In this document: positions 12,985 through 23,099 of the stretch, piece by piece
How the letters are laid out: each line of letters starts with the position of its first letter
Position numbering within the stretch: the stretch's first letter is position 1
Origin: Cenococcum geophilum 1.58
Lineage: Eukaryota; Ascomycota; Dothideomycetes; Gloniales; Gloniaceae
Direction of reading: 5' to 3'
DNA: 64,000 bases
Assembly: GCA_001692895.1 (NCBI GenBank)
Contig: KV748178.1
Coordinates: forward strand, 3,892,536-3,956,535
Made by a program: the position numbers and the translations under genes
Notes under the pieces: model-generated
The model's input: the letters and a program-made list of their open reading frames with translations, nothing else
Database searches by the model: none
Told to the model about the DNA's origin: nothing

Positions 12985-13433
12985 CTTAGTAGTGTATTTA
13001 ATTGAGTAAGTTATTTGTTTACATTTAGACACTAAAAAGTTTAATGTTCTTAACCCCGCGCACGGGCTATAAATTATAGCACCCTATCTGTGCAAAGGAT
13101 ATATCTAAATATACTACTCTATTATAGTATTTATACGTTCTATTTAACTATCCGTTTACAGGTAATACGTAGTAGATAATAACACTTTAATGCGGAGTTA
13201 GGTAGTTAGTTTTTTCTAAAATATAGAGATAAACTAGTGGCCTCTATTAGAGATAATCGTTTTAGGGAGCTTATAGAGTTTCTATACATAATCTAGAAAT
13301 AGTTAGGCAACGATAGGTGCTAATATATTAGGGTAGTTAATTAAGTGTCTTAATTAGACAATTGGCTAATAACTACTATAATATTTATATAGCTTTTACT
13401 ATAGGGAGTTTAATAATGGGGTTAACCAATATA
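12985..13433. other. right flank of PiggyBac relic, TTAA-bordered segment
   Basis: Non-coding, AT-rich. It holds TTAACCCC at about 13052 and GGGGTTAA ending at 13433, which face each other. LINE endonuclease coding sequence resumes immediately after the second TTAA. Either the PiggyBac element ends at 13433, or 13052-13433 is a separate ~380-bp TTAA-targeting MITE; beyond CCCC the two ends do not match well, so this stays open. Confidence 0.35.
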
Positions 13434-14254
13434 CACTTTTTTCTTTAATTTAGGATATATAGTAGCTTTAGAAGGCTATTATATATTTTATATCCTAGGG
13501 GACTTTAACGCATACTATATACTATACGGAAGATAGTGGGCCATAGTGGAAGTATAGGTGTAAGGCAGTATTGCTAGGGTGTACGGTAGGGAGTAGGCAA
13601 GCCGAGTATGAGTTACAAGGAGAGTCGATAGGAGAGGACGATATAGTAATAAGGGTAGGCAATAGCCTAAGTACAGAGACGAACCGATAAGGAGGGAAAG
13701 GGCTGTAAGCCCAAGGAGCTTATAAGGAGGTACTAAGCCTAGCCTTCGGCTAGGCCTTGGCTACCCCTTAGAGCTCCTAGGCGATGCAGCTGAGTAAGGG
13801 ACCAAAAGTACCCTTATAATAGGTAACGCATTTATTTAATAAACTAGAAACGTAAGGCCTTATCCTAACTACCCTAACTAGCAAACCTACCTAAAAAAAA
13901 GATATCTAAAAGAGTATAATCAACCTAATATTTATATAAGAAGTACTTATAGACCGGTTAGCGTTCTGTAGGCTAGAAAATATATAGGCATTAACTACAG
14001 ATTATATATCTATACGAATAATATTTAACGTTAACGCCCTAGCGTAATAAACTCGCTATAGATATGCTATATAAAAACTTAATTAGGAAAAATACTCCTA
14101 GGAAATTACTAATATACTAGTAATAATATAAAAGTAACGCTAGAGGATATCTAGAGGACTATAAGCAACTACCTAAAAGAGTACTACCTAAAAGCCTAGC
14201 CTAGTAAATATGCCTAACGTAGATGGTTACTAAGGGCGGTATAGCTACTTATAG
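13434..14254 (+). pseudogene. LINE ORF2 endonuclease domain (interrupted)
   Basis: Plus-strand APE-type endonuclease of the host LINE. The motif ILGDFNAYYILYG, from the conserved GDFNAHHxLWG, reads at about 13494-13530. After an unrelated insert the frame resumes near 13826 with LFNKLETxGLILTT, then INLTFI and LTTDHIS (TTDH relic) at about 13965-13995, and YAIxKLNxEKYSQEIT before the solo LTR at 14255. This order (GDFN, then TIDLTF, then TDH) is that of fungal LINE endonucleases. The first ~130 residues expected upstream of GDFN are not visible. Confidence 0.7.
13533..13822. other. unidentified ~290-bp insert in LINE endonuclease
   Basis: Splits the endonuclease frame between LYGR and LFNKLE. 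It is richer in G+C and less RIP-altered than its surroundings, and folds strongly: AAGCCTAGCC/GGCTAGGCCTT hairpin at 13736-13759, GGGCTGTAAGCCC just upstream, and AGGAGCT/AGAGCTCCT arms around them. It could be a solo LTR, SINE or MITE; I could not find convincing terminal TG/CA or a clean duplication. Confidence 0.5.
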
Positions 14255-14499
14255 TACAGTGGGGTAGAATGTCCTAGACTAGTATCTTAGCGCTTACCCT
14301 CTTTTTCTATATTTATAAAGCCTTCGGCTTTACTCTTTCTTAAATATTATAACTCTATTAGTTACTAGAAATAAACCCTTTTCTTTCTTTCTTACTAACT
14401 ATCTTTCTACTAACTAATTACAATTAACTAACCGACCGACTAATAGATAGACTAATAGCACCATAACTTCCCATTTAAGAGAGGTTGTACCCTCCCACA
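14255..14499. repeat. solo LTR, family with 4-bp TSD (copy A)
   Basis: A 245-bp repeat beginning TACAGTGG and ending CCCTCCCACA, flanked by ATAG at 14251-14254 and again at 14500-14503. It is a direct-orientation relative of 36285-36541. Removing it joins the endonuclease and the linker of the LINE ORF2. A TATA-like CTATATTTATA lies near its middle. Confidence 0.75.
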
Positions 14500-14503
14500 A
14501 TAG

Positions 14504-15583
14504 GTAAAAAAAAAAGGGTAAGGCAATAGTATAGCGTAATAGGCGAGGTCTACTACTATTAAATCTATAAGGCCCTAAAGAATAGGTTTAAAAAGACAAT
14601 ATAGAAGGAGAATAGAAATAGCTAGCGCTAATTCCTAGAGAAAATTGCCTTAAACCCTACTAAACTATATAATTAAAGCCCCTAGTATATATTAAAGTAG
14701 TATAGAAGGAGACCTCTACCTATCTATACTCCGCTAAATAGAATAAAACTAGTATATAAATAATAACGAGAGAAAAAAAATACTAGTAAAGAGATTCTTT
14801 TTAGGCGTATCTTAAGCGGACCTATGGGATATTAGTAGTTAAGACTACCCCCTACCTAGAGGTAAGCTAGATAGTCTTAATAAAGGAAATAAAAGATAAT
14901 ATATAGAAACTGCCTAAAAGTAAAGCAGTTAAGCTAGATAAGACCCTAAATAAGGCAATTAAAACTATATTAAAAGCTATAATAACATTACTAGCTAATG
15001 CCGTAATTATTTACCTCTATAAAGATAAGCTACTAAAATCCTATAGAGAAACAATTGTAGTTGTTTTATAAAAGGTAAATAAAAAGGACTACTGTCTCCT
15101 ATAAAACTACTAACCAGTTACCCTTAAAAATATATTAGGAAAGTTTATAAAAAAGATAGTTATAGAATATATATAAAAGGCCGTAAAGGTATAAGAGCCA
15201 CTACTATAAATATAAATAGGCGTAAAAAAGAAGTAATTAGCCCTCTTAGCCCCTCCCTAATTACCTCTAGTATCTATACTAAGCCTAGATATAAGTGGAG
15301 CCTTTAACTATATATTATATAAGAGGCTTTTATAAATCCTAGAAAATAAGGGCCTATTAAACTAGATAATTAAGTCTATATAAGCCTTTCTAATATAGTA
15401 TATTACTAAAATAGTATTTAAGAGCTATAAAAGTAAAATTATATTAATACCTATAGGTATCCTATAAGGATCACCTCTATCGCTAATCCTATTCCTATTC
15501 TTTATATTAGAGCTACTAAAGATATTTAATAACAATTAAGAAATAGTAGCTTTAGGGTTTATAGACAATATAAACCTAATTAT
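14504..15583 (+). pseudogene. LINE ORF2 linker and reverse transcriptase, first part
   Basis: Plus-strand RT of the host LINE. Readable: YKALKNRFKKTI linker at about 14560; NYxPVTLKNILGKFIKK (the SYRPISLLNTLGK box) at about 15100-15150; LALLAPPxLPLVSILSLDISGAFNYI at about 15230-15310; GILxGSPLSLILFLFF (the GxPQGSPLSPILF box) at about 15450-15510; and GFIDNINLI (the YxDD box, second Asp as Asn) at 15555-15583. The frame is then cut by the inverted LINE copy and continues at 17903. Confidence 0.85.
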
Positions 15584-15609
15584 TAATTAATTAATTAATT
15601 AATTAATTC
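15584..15609 (-). repeat. (TTAA)n tail of the inverted LINE
   Basis: Six or more tandem ATTA/TTAA units directly after the LINE 3' end, the simple-repeat tail left by target-primed reverse transcription. Confidence 0.85.
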
Positions 15610-17616
15610 ATTGCTTAACGTCCGATTCGGATCCCTATTAGGCCCACGCGGACTACTCCTTATATACATATAGGGAGAAAACTCTATTTAAGAAAACCCC
15701 GTAATCTATCTCCCTGCCTTTTGGGACTCGCCTATAAGGCGTCTGCGAGTCGCCTATAGTGCTCTTATTACCTTACTTTTTAACCTCCTTAGGAACCACT
15801 GCTGCCGTAATAAGCCTACGGACGCGCTAGTATTGTAGACTTTACTCTACTACTATAAAGTCATCAGGGGGCGCCCGTTACTCGCCTCCCCTACCCTCTA
15901 TTACTATTTCCCTTATAACCCAGAACTGGTTTAGTACATTTTAGCTAATAAGCTACTAGGTAACCGCCTTAAGGCCTTTTTATATTAAGAGTAGTATATT
16001 ATAGTTCTCTGTGCCAGCTACTAAGAGCATTACTTCTTAGTTGGTGTGTAAGGGGCATAATAGTATTACATATTTTAGTATCTGTCTTAGCCAGCTACAT
16101 TTATATCTTAGGCTACCTACTAGGATACCTACCTAGTAGAGCCAGTCTTTTAGTCCTATTATTCCTATTCTTAAGAGTATTACTATTATATTTTCTACCT
16201 TTATTAGGCCTTTTTAGAGCCCTAGAGTATCTACCTCCTATAGCATTAACTATGCTATAGCTTAGGTTCCTTTTACCTTAGTTAGCCTCTATACCTTTAA
16301 CTCCTATATACCTCTCTAGTATTGGTCCAACTAGTATTATATTATAGTAGATAGTTTCCTAGCGTTTTTTTATATTCTACTTTAGCTCCTTTCTCTCTCT
16401 TACTATTGTCTTTACTAGCCTCTTACGCGTTTTTCTTCCTCCTCTATATAGGCCTGGGCCCTAAAGTAGCACCATTTTTCTTCTACTTTCTTTACCTGTT
16501 TCTCTAATATATCTTCCCTACTTTAGGGTTATTTGTTTATTCTCCTATAGGGCGCCCTAGGGTCCCTCTATAGTTTATTTAAGCGTGTCTTAATATACTT
16601 TATAACATTAGAGTTACGTTTATTTTGCGCCCTTTATATTATAGCGGCTTTAATATATAGTTATAGGGGGGGAATATTGGCTTCCTTCTTAAGCAGTGCT
16701 ATAGCCGTTTGCTTATATCCGCCTATTATACTCTAAAGGTAGGCTATTTAGACCTTTTAGAGTAGTTTAAGGAGCGACTTAGGGGGGCCTTTTTTAGATT
16801 CTCTAATGGCCTAAATACTAAACCTATATATTATAGTTAGCCGAATAACTGCTATATATAGTAGGCGTAACCTCTAGAAGTATAGACGCTATATAGAATT
16901 AACGATCCTAGATAATATAATATACTATACTTAGCCCTTATAGGCCGCTTATACCGCATATACGCTCCACCGGAGCTTATTATCTACCTATACTCCTAAT
17001 ACCCTTAGGCCCTAAACTAGTTAACCCCTAAAGCCTTAAATGCGAATTATATGCTAGAGATCTGCAGATTAGTTGCATTTTCTTATAAAATAGATTAGCT
17101 GGTATTTCTTTAGTAAGAATTAGACTCTATGTCGTCTTACCTATTCTATATAGGTATTATAAGCTTTCTCTAGTATTCTGTAATTTTTTACGGCTATTGG
17201 CCCGTATATAATTAGGTTTATATCATTAATAAAGCCTATCCCTTAGGTCGCCCCTTCCTTAAAGAAGTTAAGTAGGTTGCTTATAAAGAAAAGGAAAAGT
17301 ATAGGCAAGAGGGGTAATCCTTATGGTATTTCTATTATAACTATAATAGGGGGGCTCTAGTATCCGCTAAAGACTAGTAATATTTCTTTCTAACCTATAA
17401 ACTCTTAAATAAATTATATAATCTATTCTAGGAAGCCTTTTGCCCTAAGGATGTATAGAAGACGCTTATAGGGTACGTTGTTATAGGCGCCACTAATATC
17501 TAGGCTAAGCATTAATACTATAAAGTCCCTTCGCATCGCCTATGTAGATTTAATGGTGGCAGCGAGTAGCGTAAGTGCTAATAGTGTTAAGCGGTTCTTT
17601 CTTGCCCCTATTTAGC

Positions 17617-17676
17617 TNTATNGTAGTAGGGNNTNTTNNTNNNCCGTNTNTNCTATNNNNTCCGCTATTACCNTTT
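17617..17676. other. cluster of ambiguous bases (N)
   Basis: About 20 Ns scattered over 60 bp inside the inverted LINE. A second N cluster at 19754-19799 falls in the homologous segment of the other LINE copy, so the two unresolved stretches are counterparts. Confidence 0.95.
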
Positions 17677-17890
17677 CTAANATCTTACTAAGGGTGTTTT
17701 CTAAGGCAATAGGGCGGTAGCTTCCTGGGATTAAGTAATCTGCTTTACCTTCTTTTTATAGGACAACCGTCATTATAGATCTTCCGAGTTGCGGGTAGTA
17801 GCCTATAGTAAAGTATGCTCTGGCTACATCTATAAGCTAGGGTACTATAAGTAGTCCATAGATCTTTAAGGCCTTATTTAGAATCCTATA

Positions 17891-18064
17891 AAACCTAATT
17901 ATATAGGGAGATATAGCAGTAGAAACCTTATAAGGCTAAACTAGTTATATAATAGGTATATTATATAAGGAAAATAATATAGCGTTAAATTTATACTAGA
18001 TAAATACTAGCTTATCTACTTTATAAGAAAAAAAAGGGTAAATAATAACCTAATATTAATACTA
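17891..18064 (+). pseudogene. LINE ORF2 reverse transcriptase, continuation
   Basis: Short piece of the host LINE RT between two insertions. After the TSD it reads on from the YxDD box (ETxxxNLxxxKLTY-like helix, then LNLYxINTS), as expected for the RT segment that follows the catalytic motif, up to the TA target of the pogo-like element. Confidence 0.7.
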
Positions 18065-18145
18065 AGCTCGGACCCCCGGAACTCGGTCGCCTCCTAAACT
18101 CAGTCACTATACTAAAATTAACTCTCCAACTTGCCGACCTATTTT
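18065..18145. repeat. left terminal inverted repeat of pogo-like element
   Basis: AGCTCGGACCCCCGGAACTC onward; pairs with the reverse complement of 35540-35621. Differences are mostly C/T or G/A. Confidence 0.85.
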
Positions 18146-18179
18146 CTCTACAACGAGTCGGTCGATATAGACCAAACTA

Positions 18180-19240
18180 AGTAGAATTTATAAATAGCCA
18201 TTATAGATTTAAATCTAGCGCTTATAAGTCTGCGCAAAAAGCTATGCTTATATATAGTGTCCCTTTATCAATTTTAAGCGATTAATTAGATAGCAAGTTA
18301 CTATAACAACTTATGCACCAGTATAAATAGCAATTAACTCCTATATATAGGGCCTTGATTATTAATTAGGTACTTAAACAGGACCTATAAAGATTTACCC
18401 CCTTATATATATAATTATTAAAAAAATAGTAATCTAAATCTTAAATTAAAACGGCAATACTAAGCCCCTTAGAAAAATATAGGTAATTAGCTATTTTAAA
18501 AAAAATTTTATATAAAAAATTATTTATGTAATTAACAGAAAGTGTGTAAATTAATTGGGCATAATTAAAGTAAATTAAAAAATTCCATAACCTTTATAAT
18601 AAAGTATAAAGGAAAGTCAATATATTATTAAAATATACCTAAAATATAAATTAATTTAGAGTTATATTAAGTGTATATATAAACTTAATCACTACAGTAG
18701 ATGCTTTTAAATGGAATTTTTTAATATTACTACTAAATAATTATAAATAGGTGTTTATTATAGGGATAATATTTACTCTATATTAATTAATTAATTTCCA
18801 TACAATCTTTAAATAAAAGCACCTTTAATTAATGCAATCCTACTAGGGCAAAATACTTTATTAAGTATATACATTCTTAAAAAATGGTTAAATATATAAA
18901 TAGTTTATATTTAGGTAGTTTATTACTATTTTCTTATCTATAACTAAATTATTTATTTATAAAATCTTTATAAGGGCTTTATATTTTTATAGGCTATAGG
19001 CTAAAAATAAGTAAATAGTAATTAGTTTAACATTATAGATACCCTAAAAAGCCTTTTAAAGCCTTTATAATAAGTATATACTTAATTAGAAGATTTAACT
19101 ACTTTTATAAAAAGTAAGTTAATAACTTTAGCAACTTACTATAAAGGCTATATATAAGATCACTTAAATATATTACTTATAATCACAGCTTAAGGACCTT
19201 AAAGGCCTAAAATTTTATAGGTAGGTAGCTATAGACTTAA
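18180..19240 (+). pseudogene. pogo/Fot1-like transposase relic
   Basis: Plus-strand degenerate frame. Readable pieces match the pogo-type layout: LIYSVPLSILSDxLDSKLL (helix-turn-helix, STLSxR-type) at about 18245-18310; LIINxVLKQDLxRFTPLYIxL (second CENP-B-like helix-turn-helix, WVLxxDxxGFPP-type) at about 18355-18420; a LTESVxINxAxLKxIKKFHNLYNKV-like stretch; then a degraded DDE part with FKWNFLI, HTIFKxKHLxL (IFKGKHLQ-type). Numerous TAA/TAG stops. The frame was chosen over two rivals because only it shows family motifs in order. Confidence 0.65.
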
Positions 19241-19616
19241 ATATATAATTTATAAATATAGATTTAATTAAGTAAGTAATAGGGGTGTTACGGACGCTTT
19301 AAGTACGATATTACGACTACTTAGAGAAGAGTTAGAAGAAGCTAGTTAGTTAATTTAGGCACGGTCTAGGATAGAATTAGTAGCGCTATGTAATAAGGAA
19401 TAGTAATTAAGGTTATATAACATTATATACAGTATATATAGTGTATAAAGGGAACGTACGTATAAAGGGGATTTCTTAGGAGTACGGTTGTGTATTTAAA
19501 GGACTACAGTCCCTACCTAAATAGTTCTCTCCTTTATAGTAAATCTTAGAATACAATTAGAGTTAATTTATTAGGTAACCACTCTACCAATTATTATTAC
19601 GTTATTAACTTCTTAT

Positions 19617-21820
19617 ACCCGCGACTCGGAAGATCTATGACGACGGTTGTCCTATGAAAAGAAGGCAAAGCAGATTACTCAATCCCAGAAAGCTACCGCC
19701 CTATTACCTTAGAAAACACCCTTAGTAAGATCTTAGAAAGGGTAATAGCGGAANNNATNGTAGANACGGTAGAGNAANACGCCCTACTACCATAAAGCNA
19801 AATAGGGGCAAGAAAGAACCGCTTAACACTATTAGCACTTACGCTACTCGCTACTACTATTAAATCTGCATAGGCGATGCGAAAGGACTTTGTAGTATTA
19901 ATGCTTAGCCTAGATATTAGTAGTACCTATAATAATATACCCCATAAGCGTCTCCTGTATATCTTTAGGGTAAAGGGCTTCTTAGAATGGATTATACAAT
20001 TTATCTAAGGGTTTATAGGCCAGAAAGAAATATTACTGGTCTTCAGTAGATACTAGAGCCCCCCTATTGCAGTTACAACAGGAATACTATAAGGATTACC
20101 CCTCTTACCTATACTCTTCCTTTTCTTTATAAGTAACCTGCTCGACTCTTTTAAGGAAGGGGCAACCTAGGGGATAGGCTTTATTAATAATATAAACCTA
20201 ATTATATATGGGCTAACAGCCGCAAAGAACTGCAGAACACTAGAGAAAGCCTATAATACTTATATAGAGTGGGCAAAACGCTATAGAGTCCAATTCTCAC
20301 CAGAGAAATACCAGCTAATCCATTTTATAAGAAAACGCAACTAATCTGTAAATCTCTAGCATATAATTCGCATTTAAGGCTTTAGGGGTTAACTAGTTTA
20401 GGGCCTAAGGGTATTAGGAGTATGGGTAGATAGTAAGCTTTGGTGGAGCGTATATACGGCGTAAGCGGCCCGTAAAGGCTAAGTATAGTTCATTACTTTA
20501 TCTAGGATTGTTAATTCCATATAGGGTCCATACTTCCAGAGGTTACGCCTACTATATATAGCAGTCGTCCGGCTAACTATAACATATAGATCTAGTATCT
20601 GGGCCATTAGAGAAACTAAGAAGGGCCCCCTAAAATTACTCCTTAAACCACTTTAAAAGGTCTAAATAGCCTGCCTTTAGAGTATTACAGGCGGGTATAA
20701 GCGAACGGCCACAGCACTACTTAAGAAGGAATCCAATATTCCCCCCCTACAGTTACATATTAAAGCCGCTGTAATATAAAGAACGTAAAATAAACGCAAC
20801 TTTAATGTTATAAAGTATATTAAGACACGCCTAAGTAAACTATAAAGGGACCCTAGGGTGCCCCATAGGAGAATAAACTAATAACCCTAAAGTAGGGAAG
20901 AGATATTAGAGAAACAGGTAAAGAAAGCAGAAGAAGAATAGTGCCGCTTTAGGGCCTAGGCCTATATAGAGGAGGAAGGGAGACGTATAAGAGGTTAGTA
21001 AAGATAATAGTAAGATAGAGAAAGGAGCTAAAGTAGAATACGTAAGAACGCTAGGAAACCATCTACTGCAATATAATACTGGTTGGACTAACGCTAGAGA
21101 GGTGAATAGGAGTTAAAGGTATAGAGGTTAACTTAGGCAAGACGAACCTAAGCTATAGTATAGTTAACGCTATAGGGGGTAAATACCTAAGGGCTCTGAG
21201 AAGGCCTAACAAAGGCAGAAAATATAATAGCAATATTTTTAAGAACAGGAATAATAGGACTAAAAGATTGGCTTTACTGGGTGGGTGTCCTAGTAGGTAG
21301 CCTAAGATACAAATGTGGCTGGCTAAGATAGACACCAAAACACGTAATACTGCTATGCCCCCTACGCACTAATTAAGAAATAATGCTCTTAGTAGCTGGC
21401 ATAGAGAACTATAATATACTACTCTCAATATAAAAAGGCCTTAAGGCGGTCACCTAGTGGCTTATTAGTTAAAATGTGCTAAATCAGTTCTGGGTTGCAA
21501 GGGAAATGGTAATAAAAGGTAAGGGGGCGAGCAGCAGGTGCCCCCTAGTAACTCTACAGTAGTAGAGTAATAGTTTATGATACTAGCGCGTCCGTAGGCT
21601 TGTTACGGCAGCAGTGGTTCCTAAGGAGGTTAAACAGTAAGGTAGTAGAGCACTATAGGCGACTTATAGGCACTAAGTAGGCGAGTCCCAAAAGGCGGGG
21701 AGATGGATCACGGGGTTTTCTCATTTTTCTTAAATAGAGTTTTCTCCCCACATATAAATAAGGAGTAGTCCGCGTAGGCCCAATAGGGATCCGAATCGGA
21801 CGTTAAGCAATGAATTATTA
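19617..21820 (+). mobile_element. 5'-truncated Tad-like LINE copy inside an LTR
   Basis: 2.2-kb plus-strand LINE with a 15-bp TSD, TTATTAACTTCTTAT, at 19602-19616 and 21821-21835, and a short (ATT)n tail. Readable RT: ESYRPITLENTLSKILERVI at about 19690; LRLDISSAYNNI-like at about 19900; GLPLLPILFLFFISNLL at about 20095-20145; GFINNINLI, the YxDD box with both Asp as Asn, at about 20180. Near the 3' end CGWLRxTPKHVILLCP is the C-terminal CxxxH/C zinc motif of Tad elements. Inverted relative of 15584-17890. Confidence 0.9.
19754..19799. other. second cluster of ambiguous bases (N)
   Basis: Eight Ns in the stretch homologous to 17617-17676. See the finding on assembly ambiguity. Confidence 0.95.
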
Positions 21821-22402
21821 TTATTAACTTCTTATTTACCTATATACCTAGCCCATTAATAAGTTTACCGTAGTTCCTACTATAAGGCTTCGTTATATAT
21901 TTACTACTAAGGTTATAATATTAATAAAGTTAAATAACATGCTACTAAAAGCAGCAGCTATAACGGCGTCTATAGCAGTAACTACCTTAGGATTAGGTAA
22001 TAATACTAGTATAGTAGATACTAACTTATAACTAGTTACTATTAAACAGCTATAGGAAATAGTTAATTAATTAATAGATAATAATAGGATACTTAAAGAA
22101 AGGATTAATAGGATTGGAGTAGCTAAGGTTAAGTTACCCTTAATTAAGCGATTTTTAGGAGAGAAGTTAAAGCTTAAGGGATTCCTTATGTAAATTCACT
22201 TTAAGGTTACATAGGAAGGAGTTAAACTAGGAACGCCTATAGATTAAGTCGCTTACGTAAGATTATTCTTAATAGGAAGGGCACTTAAGTAGTTTAAACC
22301 CTACCTTATAGAGGTATAGGAGTATGGTATAATAACCACTAACTAGGAGGTACGGTATATGTTCTTAAGTTAGAACAGGTTTATAAAATAGTTAATGCAA
22401 AT

Positions 22403-22673
22403 TATTCGTACTGATTTAATAGTACGAGTGAGTTAGATCCAGGGGCACGAAATACGTATAGTATTGTATGCTCGTTTAGATAGTAGTAACTGTCGATTAT
22501 ATAAAGCAGACTACGTGGTCTATATACTGATGCACCTCCCCCCTAATTAGTTAGTGCTTTATAAGTGCACCAGACGCGTAAGCGAGTGGTTGGTGCACTG
22601 AACGCGTAAACGCGTACCTGGTGTACCGAACGCGTAAGCACGCAGTTAGTACAATAGGTGCTGTAATTATATA
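22403..22673 (-). repeat. Copia 3' LTR
   Basis: 271 bp, TATTCGTACTG... to ...TAATTATATA in plus orientation; the outer TG/CA has become TA by transition. Contains tandem GGTGCACTGAACGCG-like units at about 22560-22640. Confidence 0.9.
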
Positions 22674-23099
22674 CTAGCGGTACTTAAAAAAATAAAACCA
22701 CCTGTATATAGCCTCCGTAATTGCTTTAATAAAACCATAAAACACAAAGGAAAATACATAAGAAATCTCCCCCGAGGTGCCGTCTAGGCTGCCTTCCAAA
22801 CGGTGCTTTAAGCTGGCCGTAAGTTAGATCTTAAGGGCCGCCAAGGCGCTAGTGCTAAGCGAGCCAATGGCGATTTTCCGTGCCTAGTATAAAAAATCGT
22901 AATTGGTTGATTTAACCACTGTGGCAGAATATAGCAGAATTTGGCAGGTTATATAAGTCCACTAAGTTCTACCGCAGCTTTCTACCGTTTTCCACCTAAC
23001 AGCTTACAGTCCGTAGAATAGGTCGTATAATAAGCCGTACGGCCTTCTAGCGGGCCGTAAACGAACCGTAAGTGCTCTATTAGTCTCGTTCTACCCATT

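Larger units (their letters stand above)
15584..17890 (-). mobile_element. 5'-truncated Tad-like LINE copy, inverted
   Basis: Minus-strand LINE of about 2.3 kb inserted just after the YxDD box of the host LINE. Its 3' end (GGATCCGAATCGGACGTTAA on the minus strand) is followed by a 26-bp (TTAA)n tail. A 12-bp target-site duplication, AAACCTAATTAT, lies at 15572-15583 and 17891-17902. It is highly similar in reverse complement to the LINE at 19617-21820 and extends about 80 bp further 5'. It encodes only RT through the C-terminal Cys/His region, with many stops. Confidence 0.9.
19286..21897 (+). repeat. 5' LTR of Gypsy B, split by a LINE
   Basis: LTR sequence 19286-19616 and 21836-21897 aligns to the uninterrupted 3' LTR 35017-35436 (420 bp) and to 56955-57375. 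Differences are transitions as expected from RIP. Confidence 0.9.

Noticed and set aside
18180..19240. Two alternative plus-strand frames of the pogo-like interior that also read long if stops are ignored
   Set aside because: In RIPed DNA every frame lengthens when TAA/TAG are read as Gln; only the chosen frame shows helix-turn-helix and IFKGKHL-like motifs in order.
22560..22640. GGTGCACTGAACGCG-like spaced repeats resembling a CRISPR array
   Set aside because: Units are only partly alike, few in number, present in both Copia LTRs, and the genome is eukaryotic.
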